Shown here: positions 48,481-59,981 of the stretch, one piece after another
How the letters are laid out: the number at the start of each line of letters is the position of its first letter
Numbering within the stretch: position 1 is the stretch's first letter
NCBI GenBank assembly: GCA_023548195.1
Contig: JAJHZJ010000531.1
Location: 4,016,802 to 4,080,801 of the forward strand
DNA from: Bettongia penicillata ogilbyi
Lineage: Eukaryota > Chordata > Mammalia > Diprotodontia > Potoroidae
DNA: 64,000 nucleotides
Direction: 5' to 3'
The notes under the pieces: generated by a model
Databases searched by the model: none
The model's input: only the letters and a program-made list of their open reading frames with translations
What the model was told of the DNA's origin: nothing
Translations under genes and position numbers: made by a program

Positions 48481-49239
48481 GTAAAACTGTATTACTTTAA
48501 ATGTATGCTATAATTCTGATTTTTCTATAATTCATGCCAACCTTTCCCTAATGTGTACAAGTCAATGATATTTTACTGTACATTTAAATATAAGAATACC
48601 ATAAGCCAGTAATAACCTATTTGAAATTCTTGACATTTGATTCACCTCCACTTTAGCCAGACTAGGTCAGCCTCCAAAAGCTTGGAGGGTATATATATAA
48701 ACAGATTAGTACTTAAAATGATATATGCCTCACTAATACTTCTGAGGATTCTTTATTTCCATTTTTCTCTATATTGCCTCTCACAAACTGGCAATACTCC
48801 CTGTTTGCTCCTCTATTGCTGGATGCCTCTGACTCAAGGAAACCTACATCCATGACATTTGCTTAGAGTTATCCACAGTCTTTATCCATAGGTTGTACAA
48901 ATAAAAGTCAAGGATAACCCTTTGCCTTGGGGGCTGAAGAATTCATAGTGAGGGGATTTGTGAGAGTCAAGGAGGGAGACAGGAGGCCAGAGCAAGACTT
49001 GGGGAGGGTTTCATATCCTCTTCTGTGGTGCTTTGTGAGTGCAAGGGGGGAGGGTACCTAGGGGTTTTGTTGATTTTAATTTTTCAGTTCTGAGTGAAAG
49101 AAAACCACTTCAAGGTACCCACCTCATCCTCTTCCTCATCCACCATCACAAGCTTTTATACAAGAAACAGCGTGGGTTCATATCCCAGCTCTGATACTCA
49201 TGCCACCCTCCTTACCTCCTCTACTCCTTCACAAGAATC

Positions 49240-50105
49240 AGAAAGGTATAGTGGGCAAGCATCTCAATGCAAAGCCAGAAGATCTGTGTTCAAATCTCAG
49301 TTCGGATGCTTCCTAGTTATGGAACACAGTCCAAGTCTCAGCTTCCTGAGCAGTGAAGTATCAGGATTTACACTACCCATGTCCTTGGGGGGGTTGTAAA
49401 GAAAGGTGCTTTACCACTAAAGGGTAACTGGTTCTTCCTTTTCCTCCTTGCTCCTCTGCCCTTTCCCAACCAAGGGTGGAAGGGCAAATATGCATGATTC
49501 TAACTTGAGGAGTATCATTCCTCCTCTCTAATTCCCTCTCCTTCAATCCTCAGATGCTCCAACTAACTTAATCTCTTAGCAGAACAATTTTCCCATTTGT
49601 ACATGATTAGCTCATTTAATTACCGTTGCACTCTTTAGAAAATGTTAAGGATTCCTTTGAGGTGTCTGGTCCTTTCATTCATTCACTCAATATTTATTAA
49701 GCACAACCTAATTATATTTTCACTGTGAAAATATAAATAAGACATAGTCATCAGGGGGCCTAGAACACCAGTTGCATATTTGAGTTTTAATTAATTAAAA
49801 CTCTAGTTTTACTTGTTAACCTGGTTTAATTGCTATCCTATTATGCTGCACTGTCCTGTCTAGTATAGAAATACTGCTTTGTTTATGTGGTACCTTAGTC
49901 ATAGAATAACAACAGCTGAGATTTCTGTAGCTCTGAACAGTTTACAAAGCACTTTCCTCACAACAGCCCCCTGAGGTAGGGAGCAAGCAGTAGTCTGCCT
50001 ATATAACAGCATAGTTAAGTACCAGGATCTCACACAGCTAGAAAGAGGCATAGACCGGATCCACACCTTTATCTTCAGATTCCAAGTCACAATCTGCTAA
50101 ACTAT
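49240..50105. repeat. MIR-like SINEs (+ at 49240-49420, - at 49895-50105)
   Basis: The first has AAGCCAGAAGATCTGTGTTC and a short GTCCAAGTCTCAGCTTCC. The second has CAGTTTACAAAGCACTTTCC, CAGCCCCCTGAGGTAGG and CTCACACAGCTAGAAAGAGG. The roughly 475 nt between them include a MIR-like tail (CAATATTTATTAAGCACAAC, 49690). Confidence 0.65.
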
Positions 50106-50109
50106 TTGC

Positions 50110-51830
50110 TTTTTCCTTCATTGTTCCTATCAACCAGACACTGAAATTTCTTTCTGTTCTCCACCCCACAGATAAAATCCTCTCCTACATAACTATATTC
50201 TACTCAACCCTGGACTCTTACCACTATTTAGGGTCAACATGGGAGTCAATATTCTATTGCTGTCCTTATTCAATGGGTAGGAATGTAATCCCTATTCCCA
50301 AGCCTTCACTTCCCAAGATTCTAGCCTGACAGGTTCTAGGTTCAGTCTTGGGAGCTGACTCCAAACTGATGCACCCCACTCCCCCAGAGGGTTGGATTTT
50401 CTCATTGGCTCATTTTCCCCATCTGTAATGGAGAAATCCTGGAAAATCTCCAAAATAAAGTCTAGTTATAGCTTGTGTTGGTAACAGGGTCTTCAGTTCT
50501 TCAACAGGCACTAGGGTAATGGGTATGGGAAAACCTTTATTTCACCCCACAGAAAATGCATAAGACAAAAGAACTCAGAGGAACCTACGATCTAATGCAA
50601 ATACTTAGTGCATTCAGCCCAACATTGACTGTCAACACAACCTTCTGTCCCTTTTTCTCGCAGACCAAAACATTCTCTTCAAGATTGGTTATACCACCTT
50701 GTAAGACAATAAGCTGTCATTACTGCTTCTGGGAGGGAGCAGGAAGTTTGCTGCACTTTGGAAAAAGGTATAAGGAGAAGGCAAAGAGAGAGTCATTGGC
50801 ATCTGGAGTCCATGAAAATGCAAACAATTTGCTTTTTTTCCTTTTTTAATAGGTCACACAGGGAAGAGGCTGATCCTTCCTTGACTATTCATTATATGAC
50901 ATTTAAAAAGTTCTACAGACATAATTTCTGGGTAATTTAATTATTTCATTAATAATGCCAGCATTCAACGAAAGGATTCTTGAAAGCCAAAGGCCCTCAT
51001 AGTGGCAGGTTTATGGCATATACGTCCTTTGGAAAAAGAGTGCTTCCAAAATCAACTCTGATTGGTTAACAATTAATGAGAGACTGAATATTACAACGAG
51101 GGGATGAGAGTGATATCAAGTCAAAGAGAAACTAGTCCCTCTTGGGCAATCTATTCAAAGAATTTATTCTCATCCAAAGCTAAGCAAAGCACAATGGATG
51201 CCCCACCTGGGCAAGGTCTGAACGAGATTATTAAGAAAGTTAATCCAATCTCATCAGTAATGTCCTTTAAGATATTACATAAATCAGGACTTTAGAAAAA
51301 GGAGGGAACTCAGGATCTCCCCAAATCATTGGCTATTAATAATGATTTCTCTCTGAGGTGGGGGATAAACAACTACCTCCCTTTTCATTTGCCCTCTCAA
51401 CTCTCATCCTCTGATGTCATCATTCTCTGTAAGTAGAATCCCATAATTAAAATGGCCCCAAAGCACTGACCAACTTACAGAAAAAACTAAAAATGTGAAA
51501 GGAGAGGAGCTAGTAGACTCTCTGCCCGACAGACCTTTGTCCTTCTACCTCTAACATTTAAAACAAAGAAAATCAATTATCTAATTATCCCCAAAGGCAA
51601 GGTAAAAATTCCCCACACATGAAAGAAAGGAAGTCTTTATCTTCCATATAATTTGATGTAGAAAAATGCTCAGGCTGAAAAATGGACAGAGGTCATAATT
51701 TTCAATGAGATGATCAGGTTGTCACAAGTAATAGGAGCTTGACTTGACTTGTCCCGGAGGGTGGAGGATGAGGAACACTAATAGATGGCTTGGAAATGTG
51801 ATTTTCAAGAGAGGAAACCTGAGTTATCTA
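50110..51830. other. Intergenic stretch, nothing recognised
   Basis: No exon-like open frame, RNA gene or clear repeat is visible. CpG-poor. Confidence 0.4.
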
Positions 51831-51834
51831 TAGG

Positions 51835-52371
51835 AATGTGAAAACATTCTCTAAATCACTACTAATTAGAGAAATGCAAATTAAGCATTTCTGAGCCTCC
51901 ACCTCATTCCTATCAGAGTGGCAAAGATGACAAAAAAAGGAAAATGATGAATGTTGGAGGGGCTGTGGGAAAATGGACCTGTCAATGGGTACAGGCATTC
52001 TGGAAGGCAATTTGGAATTATGCACTAAAAGTTACTAAACAGTTCATGTCCTTTGGCCCAGCTATACTACTGACTCAGCTAGGTCTATACCCAAAATGAC
52101 CAGAGAGAGGAAAAGGTCCTTTACTTACAAAAATATTTACTGTAATTCTTTCCATGGTGCTTCCCCCCAAAAGAAAGGAAACTAAAGGAATGCTCATCAG
52201 TTAAAGAACAGCTGAATTAAATTGTGATAGATAACTAAGATGGAACACCATTGTGCTGTAAGAAAGGAGGAAATCACTTATTTCAGAAAGATATGCAAAG
52301 GCTTATATGAAGTGATAGAGAGTGAAATAAGCAGAGCCAGAAAAACAATTTATATAATAATAACACTACAA
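51835..52371 (+). mobile_element. L1 ORF2 3' fragment, left half of a split element
   Basis: AATTAGAGAAATGCAAATTA, CCTCATTCCTATCAGAGTGG, GGCTGTGGGAAAATGG and GTGATAGAGAGTGAAATAAG are the standard marsupial/eutherian L1 ORF2 end and early 3' UTR sequence. The element continues at 54796-54963 after the HAL1 insertion. Confidence 0.85.
52354..52371 (+). repeat. 5' target-site duplication of HAL1 copy 1
   Basis: ATAATAATAACACTACAA is repeated exactly at 54796-54813, directly after the A-rich end of the element. Twenty-four extra nucleotides (52372-52395) lie between this copy and the canonical 5' end of the element. Confidence 0.9.
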
Positions 52372-52395
52372 GATTAAAGGATTTAGAAAACTTCA

Positions 52396-54795
52396 GGGGG
52401 GCGGAGCCAAGATGGAGGAGTAGAAGGACGCACATTTACGAGCTCCGAAACCAAAGCCCATAGAATTAATGTAAAAAGAGTCCCCCATAACTTCTGGGTC
52501 AATACAAGGTGTGCAGAAACAGAGTGGAAGAGATTTCCATTCCAGGGAGCCCTGGAGACCCGTCCCCAGGGTCCAGCGCACCCCGGAAAGTGGACCCCAC
52601 CCACAGCACTGCCCTGGCCACGACCCGAGAGAAGCTGATCTGAGCAGGCTTCTGAGACGGAAGCTCCGGCAGCCGGGAAAGTCCCTGCGCCCACAGAAGC
52701 TACAGGTCAGTGAGAGAGAAGGCCAGGCTGGAGGAGAGGGGGAGCAGGGCGTCTCCGTGACTCGGGCCCCCTTGGGAGGAAGCGGCGGCAGCAGAGAGGG
52801 GGGCAGGAAGCAGCGGAGGCAGAGGTGTGGGCTCAGGCCCTGGAAGAGCTCAAAAAGGATTTTGAAAAGCAAGTTAGACAGGTGGAGGAAAAACTGGGAA
52901 GAGAAATGTCAGAGATGCAAGAAAAGTATGAAAAATGGGTCAATACCTTGGTAAAGGAGACCCAAAAAAATGCTGAGGAAATTAACACCTTGAAAAATAG
53001 GCTCACTCAATTGGCAAAGGAGGTTCAAAAAGCCAATGAGGAGAAGAATGCTTTCAAAAGCAGAATGAGCCAAATGGAAAAAGAGGCTCAAAAGCTCACT
53101 GAATTTAATCGTTCTCTCAAAATTAGAATGGAACAGATGGAGTCTAATGACTTTATGAGAAACCAAGAAATCACCAAACAAAACCAAAAGAACGAAAAAA
53201 TGGAAGAGAATGTGAAATATCTCATGGGAAAAACAACTGACCTGGAAAATAGATCCAGGAGACACAATTTAAAAATTATGGGACTACCTGAAAGTCATGA
53301 TCAAAAAAAGAGCCTAGACATCATCTTCCATGAAATTATCAAGGAAAACTGCCCTGACATTCTAGAACCAGAGGGCAAAATAAGTATTGAAAGAATCCAT
53401 CGATCACCACCTGAAAGAGATCCAAAAAGAGAAACTCCTAGGAACATTGTGGCCAAATTCCAGAACTCCCAGCTCAAGGAAAAAATCTTGCAAGCAGCTA
53501 GAAAGAAACAATTCCAGTACTGTGGAAATACAATCAGGATAACCCAAGATCTAGCAGCTTCTACATTAAGGGATCGAAGGGTGTGGAATAGGATATTCCA
53601 GAAGGCAAAGGAACTAGGACTCAAACCAAGAATCACCTACCCAGCTAAACTGAGTATAATACTTCAAGGGAAAATATGGTCTTTCAATGAAACAGAGGAC
53701 TTTCAATCATTCTTAATGAAAAGACCAGAGCTGAAAAGAAAATTTGACTTTCAAACACAAGAATGAGAAGAAGCATGAAAAAGGAAACAGCAAAGAGAAG
53801 TCTTAAGGGACTTACCAGAAGTGAACTGTTTACATTCATACAGGGAAAGACAATATTTCTAACTCTTAAAACTTTTCAGTATCTGGGTAGTTGGTGGGAC
53901 CACACATACACATGTACATGCATGCACACACATACACACATGCACACACATACAGAGATAGAGAGCACAGATTGAACTGAATAGGATGGGACCATACCTT
54001 AAAAGAAACTAAGGTAAATGGTGAGAGAGAAATGTAGGGGGAGGAAAGAGAGGGAAAGGGAAGGGGGTAACTATATGTCATTTAAGAGGCAGGTAGGAGT
54101 TTTTCTTAGTGGAGGGATAAAGAGGAGAGCTGAGAAAAAAAAAAAAAACAAGAAGTTTACCCTCATCACATTTGACTAAACGAAGGAGTGAAATGCACAC
54201 TCATTTTGGTATGAAAACCTATCTTACAGTATAAGAAAGTGGGGGAGAAGGAGATATTGCAAGGGGGGGGATGACGGAAGGGAGGGCAAAGGGAGGAGGG
54301 AGCAATTTGAAGTCAACACTTGGGGAGGGACAGGATCAAAAGACAGAAGAGAAACAATGAGGGGCAGGTTAGGAGGCATGGTAATCCAGTTAGTCTTACA
54401 CAACACGACTATCAGGGAAGTCATTTGCAAAACTACAGAGATATGGCCTATATTGAATTGCCTGCCATCCCAAAGGGAATGGGTGGGGAGGGAGGGATGG
54501 GGAGAATTTGGAACTCAAAGTTTTAGGAACAACTGTTTAGTATTGTTGTTGCAACTAGGAAAGAAGACATACAGTTAATGAGGAACAGAAAGTCATCTGG
54601 CCCTACAGGAGAAAAGAGAAGATGGAGACAAGAGAAGGGAGGGATGACAGAAGAGAGGGCAGATTGGAGATAGGGAAAATTAGATTGCTTTGGGTATTGG
54701 GGTGGGGGGAGGGGATAAAAGGGGAGAAAATTTGGAACCCAAAAATTTGTGAAAATGAATGTAAAAAATTAAATAAATAAATAAAATTAAAAAAA
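52396..54795 (+). mobile_element. HAL1-like element copy 1 (ORF2-less L1, internally deleted)
   Basis: It starts GGGGGGCGGAGCCAAGATGG and ends with (AAAT)n-type A-rich sequence. The order is a GC-rich 5' UTR, ORF1 without its 5' end, a CA-rich simple repeat, a 1-kb purine-rich 3' UTR, then the A-tail. No endonuclease or reverse transcriptase coding is present. Relative to copy 2 it lacks 582 bp between two GTGGGC hexamers, which removes the end of the 5' UTR and the ORF1 start. Over the ORF1 stretch shared with copy 2 (about 940 nt) I count roughly nine substitutions by eye, so the family is young. Confidence 0.9.
52825..53766 (+). pseudogene. L1/HAL1 ORF1, 5'-deleted copy
   Basis: The open frame begins without an ATG, at WAQALEELKKDFEK, because the first 54 codons and the native start were removed by the 582-bp internal deletion. 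The rest is uninterrupted: coiled coil, then NRSRRHNLKIMGLPE opening the RRM, then PRITYPAKLSIILQGK in the C-terminal domain, and the stop TGA at 53764. The frame agrees with copy 2 across its whole length. It probably makes no normal ORF1p. Confidence 0.9.
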
Positions 54796-54963
54796 ATAAT
54801 AATAACACTACAACTTTGAAAACTAAGAATTGAGATTGATATAATGATTATTCATGATTTGCAAGACCAAAGATAATATATATGCTATCAGTTACAGAGA
54901 GATGATGGATTTAGGGTACAAATTATAATTTATATACATATGTATGTAAATAATATTTACATA
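54796..54963 (+). mobile_element. L1 fragment, right half, including 3' target-site duplication
   Basis: It opens with the duplicated ATAATAATAACACTACAA (54796-54813) and continues the interrupted L1 3' UTR (GAAAACTAAGAATTGAGATT, GATGATGGATTTAGGGTAC). It is in turn cut by the LTR that begins at 54964. Confidence 0.75.
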
Positions 54964-55451
54964 TTGTCAGCATATCATTAGGAGACACCTTGTTTTCTAG
55001 AGCTAAAGCCCAGAAAGCAGGCTTTACCCTGAGCTAAGCTTTGTGCTTTGGGCTTACCCTCTGGATTATCTATTATATTGCTTTGACCAGTATCAGGTGT
55101 TCTCTGAGCTCAGACATGCAAAGGACAAGGACAAGGTTAGAACCACTCAGGTTCAGTCAGGAAGCCCTGCTAGAATTGCTAGGGGTAAGAATTGCTCTTA
55201 CCCCTCATTTCAGGGCTACAGCTCCCTGTGCAGTCGTTGATAAAAGTACGGAGATCTCCACACAATGCCTCGAGTTCTCCCATTAGGGGCAGAGCCCTTA
55301 CACATGTGTCTAGTTTGCCTCCTTGCTTGCAAGCTGTTTCCCCCACTTTGAAATTAAACTTCCGTTTAATTCCAGACTTCTATCTTGCCTCTAGCCTGCT
55401 CTGTACGACTCTGGCCATCCACAGGTTAGAGGCTAGTTCAGTTAACTTGAC

Positions 55452-55453
<2 letters not shown>
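54964..55453 (+). mobile_element. Probable solo LTR (490 bp)
   Basis: The ends TTGTCA...TGACAA form a short inverted repeat. ATTAAA at 55353-55358 lies about 100 nt before the end. The body is GC-richer than its flanks and non-coding. The 3' end abuts a pure GT repeat, so a flanking duplication cannot be read. Endogenous-retrovirus origin is inferred. Confidence 0.55.
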
Positions 55454-55518
<65 letters not shown>

Positions 55519-55523
55519 GTGTG
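55454..55523. repeat. (GT)n microsatellite, about 35 units
   Basis: A near-perfect GT run with one GC interruption, starting at the last base of the LTR-like element. Confidence 0.98.
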
Positions 55524-56579
55524 GACTTCTTGGGAGAAAAAACAGTGAACCTCTGACGTCAAGATATATTCTCTACCCAGCTGCCTAGGTGCTATTTACA
55601 TTTTCAGCTCCTGGCAAGATAAGGTGGTTCATGTTTCATCTTCCCCACATAGGAGGATGAGCAATGGAACTGATTCACCTCTGATATTTGCAGTTCAAGT
55701 CTGTCAGTTGTACCCACTTCATTCATCCTTTAAACAGATTTTTTTCTCCCAGCATCACTAGAAAGGCCAAAGAGTAAGTGGTAGAGTAGTGGTGACTGAT
55801 GTTGAGGTTAGCCAGGGTCTGTGAGCTGTTTTCCAAGCATAGCCAATCACTGCTATGAGGTAGATCAACCTTTTTAAGGCACGAACGCCACACTAATAAA
55901 TAACATATTTCTCTAGCTCCTTAATATTTGATAAGTATTATCCTTATTTTATAGATGAAGATTTTGAAGCTCAGAAAGGTTGAGGGTGACCAGTTTCTTT
56001 CCTGCCTAGTAAAAGTTTAGGTGAAAGAGATAGTGATGTATGGGAAGAAGTCTTGCCCTACCCCAAACCCCTCCTACCTCCCCCAAACCCTTCCCACCCA
56101 CCCCCCACCCTGGTCTGCAATGTGGCCTGGGAATATGAGTACCTGTTCATTGTCTTTGTTTGCTCTTCCCTGCCTTAAGAGAAGGAAAATGGAAGTGAAT
56201 ATTTGAACTGCAATTTATGAAAGTAAAACTTGAACTTAAAAAGACCAGGAAAGCAGTTCATCAGAACAGCTGGGAATAGATTCTATGCCTGGTTTTGCAA
56301 CTAGTCAGTTTAGCAATGAAGCCTTGAGGAATCTATGGAACCAGGTCAATGGTACCTAAGACAGGGACTCAATCAGCAGCTATGTTGAATTTGGAAGTGA
56401 ACTTAGTGATACCAGTGCAATGCAGAAACTCTTACCTCTGAGTTCACTCTCCCAAGGATAGTGCTGGTATTAGGAAGAGTGTGTCCCCAGGTGTTGGGGA
56501 AAATGTTGGGCTATTGTTTTTATATCTGCAAAGTAATTATTCCTCTGTAGAAGTTACTGCTAACTGGTTTTTTAAAAAA

Positions 56580-56695
56580 AGGCTAAGTGACTTGTCCAAG
56601 ATGGCAAAGTAAATAATAAAGGTAGGATCTGAACACAAATCTCTGCTAGTCTCAAAACTAATGCTTTTTTTCATTACACTGTCTTTGTAGCAAAG
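56580..56695 (-). repeat. MIR-like SINE fragment
   Basis: GGCTAAGTGACTTGTCCAAG, GGTAGGATCTGAACACAAAT. A similar, weaker fragment lies at 55925-56010 (TTATTTTATAGATGAAGATT). Confidence 0.65.
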
Positions 56696-56699
56696 TATA

Positions 56700-57205
56700 A
56701 CAAGCTGCTTACAAATTTAGCCCAGTTTCTTACCTTTAAAGTTCTTCACAACCTTTCTCCCTTCCAGCTTTTCCAGTCTTCTTCCTTCCTATTCCTCTCC
56801 ACAAATGGCATAATCCAGTCATATGTACATGTTCCTTATTCCTCCAACGTGGTACTCCACTTCCCATCTCAGTGCCTTTGCACTAGCTGTTCCCATGCCT
56901 GGAATGTTTTACTTCCCAACCTCTAACTCTCAGTCCTTTGGTTTCCTTTATGAGTCATCTTAATCACAGCTTTGTACCTGTTGGCATTTCTAAGCCTCTA
57001 GAGCAGCTAGTACCATCACCTCCAAGGTTACCTGCCACCTCCTTTGTATTTATTTTGTATGTACTGATTTCTATGTGTTGTCCTCTCCATTCTAATATAA
57101 GCTCTTTGAGGGTCGGGCTGTTTTTGTTTTCTCTTTGTATTTCTAGCATTCAACACAGTGCCTGGCGCAGAGTAAACATTTAATAAAATGTTGATTGAAT
57201 GATTT
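56700..57205 (+). mobile_element. L2 LINE 3' end
   Basis: CTTTGCACTAGCTGTTCCCA, GCCTGGAATGTTTTACTTCC, TCTAATATAAGCTCTTTGAG, GGTCGGGCTGTTTTTGTTTT and CAGTGCCTGGCGCAGAGTAA occur in L2 order. The end is AATAAAATGTTGATTGAATG. Confidence 0.88.
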
Positions 57206-57709
57206 TGATTTTACACAGTAAGTACAGAAAAAATACTTGTTGAATTGCAGGGAGAGCAGGGAATGTTTCATTTTTGCCTTTGCATCAATACTACCAAGAT
57301 GACTTGCATATAAAAGGTACTTTGTACATGCTTGCTGAATTCATTGAATTGAATTAAATGACACCCTGATGTCTTCTCCTATCAGAGAGACTGCAGACTC
57401 AGCTGTAAATATTATATAATATAAAAATACTAAATGTGACATGAAAAATGAGGGAGATATCTTTTCTAAGTTCATTTGTATAGCAAAAGGGTACAGATAA
57501 ACAAAGTTCATAGATGTTAGAGCTGGAAATTAAACTTAGAAGCAGGGGTTTCCTGGAACCAGCTTGTAATAACTAGTTGTTAGATTTTCAGTATAAGCAT
57601 TAACAGCTCAGGAATCTGAAAACACTTAAATAGGGGCTTAATTTTTTTCTGTTAGTTATCTACGCATACGAAAGTAATGGAGAAAATGTTAATATTGAAA
57701 TTAAACTAA

Positions 57710-58160
57710 ATTAGTGCTGCTTCAAGTCTGTACCATATTCAATAATCCTTCTCACAGCTGCCAAGTGATTTTCCTTAACTACAGATCTCTCCTCTCTTCA
57801 ATTAACTCCAGTGACCCTTATATAGTCCTCTGTTCAGTGCTTAAAATCCTTCACAACCTAGGCCCAATCTACTTTGGTCTTGTACGTTACCATCCTGCAC
57901 TCACAGTGCAAAACAGTCAAACTGGCAGCCTCTCTGTTTCTCATACAAAAGTGCTCCACCTCTAGTCTCTGCATCTTTGTACTGACTGCCTCCATGCCTG
58001 GAATGAACTCCCTCACCTCCACCTCAAAGAATCTCTCCATTCCTTCAAGACTCAGTTCAAGCAGCACTTTCTACGTGAAGCTTTTCCTGATACCCCTAAG
58101 TGCTGGTGCTCTCTCACCAACAACTTTGTATTCATTTGTATTTATTCTTTTTATATTCTA
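57710..58160 (+). mobile_element. L2 LINE fragment
   Basis: ATCCTTCACAACCTAGGCCC, CTGCCTCCATGCCTGGAATG, CCTTCAAGACTCAGTTCAAG and GTGAAGCTTTTCCTGATACC are L2 3' ORF/UTR landmarks. It ends in a TA-rich tract. Confidence 0.85.
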
Positions 58161-58262
58161 TATATATTTATATATGTGGATGTACAGATATACACACATA
58201 TAGGTATATAAATATGTACATACACAATGAGTTGATAAAGGAAGATTGCCTAGCAACAGTGA

Positions 58263-58325
58263 GAACTCAGTTTTATATATATATACATATACATACATAC
58301 ATGCATACATATATATACATATATA

Positions 58326-58370
<45 letters not shown>
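58263..58370. repeat. (TA)n and CATA microsatellite
   Basis: TATATATATACATATACATA followed by an uninterrupted TA run at about 58334-58369. Confidence 0.95.
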
Positions 58371-58409
58371 TGATATAACATAAATCTGTGGTGGACCCAA
58401 TTAGAACTG

Positions 58410-58945
58410 TTGCCATGATTTTCTCCACCTTCATTCAGCGGCTGTTCATAACCTACCTGGTTCCCTCCTATCTTTCCAGTCTTCCTACACCTTATTCCCT
58501 GCCATGTATTCTTTGACCCAGTGACATTGACCTCCTGGCTGTTCCTGAAACAAGATGTTCCATTTCTCGGCTCCCAGCATTTTTTTTCTGGCTGTCCATA
58601 TTGCCTGGAATGCTCTCCCTCCCCATCTCTGCTACTGGCTCCCTTTAAGTCCCAAGTGAAATCTCATCTTTTACCGGTAGCCCTTCCCAATCTCTTAATT
58701 CTAGTGCCTTCTCTCCTTTAATTATTTCCTATTTACCTTGTATGTAGCTTGTTTGTAGATATTCATTTACTTGCTGTCTTCCCCATTAGACTGTGAGTTC
58801 CTTGAGGGTAGGGACCACCTTTTGTCTCTTTTTTTATCCCCTTTGTGTTTCAGCATTAATAAGAGTTTTTTTGTTTTGGTTGAATTCCAGTGCCAAACAC
58901 ACAGTATCAGGTGGATAGTAGATACTAAATAAATGTGTTTTGACT
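58410..58945 (+). mobile_element. L2 LINE 3' end
   Basis: TTGCCTGGAATGCTCTCCCT, TTTAAGTCCCAAGTGAAATC, TAGACTGTGAGTTCCTTGAG, GGTAGGGACCACCTTTTGTC, ending near AAATAAATGTGTTTTGAC. Confidence 0.88.
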
Positions 58946-59039
58946 TTGAAGATGAAATTTGCCTATCTGTGTGATTATAATGAAGCATATTTCTTCCTGC
59001 ACCAAAGACTGAAAATATACATTACATGCTCACAGAACT

Positions 59040-59126
59040 GGAAAAGGACCTTAGAGAACATTTTATCCATCCTCTTTTCAAGAGAGACAAAGTGTGATTT
59101 GCTCAGTCGCATTTAATAATCAAGAG
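59040..59126 (-). repeat. MIR-like SINE cut by HAL1 copy 2 (left part)
   Basis: AAAAGGACCTTAGAGAACAT and TCCTCTTTTCAAGAGAGAC are antisense MIR sequence. It resumes at 62113 with GAGCTGGGCTTTGAACCAAG. The last 12 nt (AATAATCAAGAG, 59115-59126) are the 5' target-site duplication. Confidence 0.8.
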
Positions 59127-59141
59127 TTGGGGGGGCGGAGC

Positions 59142-59152
59142 CAAGATGGCGG
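59142..59152 (+). promoter_or_regulatory. YY1-type site at the 5' end of HAL1 copy 2
   Basis: CAAGATGGCGG within the first 20 nt of the element matches the YY1 consensus. It sits where human L1 has its YY1 site, which sets correct transcription start. In copy 1 the same place reads CAAGATGGAGG (52408-52418), with the core C changed. Confidence 0.75.
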
Positions 59153-59981
59153 AGTAGAAGGACGCACATTTACGAGCTCCGAAACCAAAGCCCATAGAAT
59201 TAATGTAAAAAGAGTCCCCCATAACTTCTGGGTCAATACAAGGTGTGCAGAAACAGAGTGGAAGAGATTTCCGTTCCAGGGAGCCCTGGAAACCCGTCCC
59301 CAGGGTCCAGCGCACCCTGGAAAGTGGACCCCATCCACAGCGCTGCCCTGGCCATGGCCCCAGAGAAGCTGATCTGAGCAGGCTTCCGAGACGGAAGCTC
59401 CGGCAGCCGGGAAAGTCCCTGCGCCCACAGAAGCTACAGGTCAGTGAGAGAGAAGGCCGGGCTGGAGGAGAGGGGAAGCAGGGCATCTCCGTGACTCAGG
59501 CCCCCTCAGGAGGAAGCAGCGGCAGAAGAGAGGGGGGCAGGAAGCGGCGGAGGCAAAGGTGTGGGCGGCGGCTGAGGCAGCAGCGGCCCAGGACTCAGGA
59601 ATCCCCCAACAGCAGGCAGGATCTTCGTTAAGGAAGATTCCCGCATAAAACCTGACGGAGCTGAGCCTGGGAGACGGCCCTGCCCCCACCCCGCTCTATT
59701 ACTGAAGGCTTCTGCTCAAAGCCCCAAAGGGAACTGAGATTGGGAGGCGGGACCCCCACCCCGCCCCCACCCACTCCATTCCTGAAAGTCTCTGCATAAA
59801 GCCCCTGAGGGATGAGAGTCTGGGAGGTGGCCCTGTCCCCACCCCAGCACCTGAACTAAAGCTCACTGATTGACAGCCAGCAGGAGGAAAGCCCATTTAA
59901 ATCTCAGAGGCCAAGCACTAGCTGGGCGGATCCAGGTTGGGGTGGAAAGGAATCTCAGAAGTCAAGTAACTGGCTGGGAAA

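Noticed and set aside
52393..53636. Minus-strand frames of 111-159 codons opposite HAL1 ORF1 and 5' UTR
   Set aside because: Most mirror the coiled-coil codon bias of ORF1 on the other strand. Only the 5' UTR antisense frame is kept, as a speculative finding.
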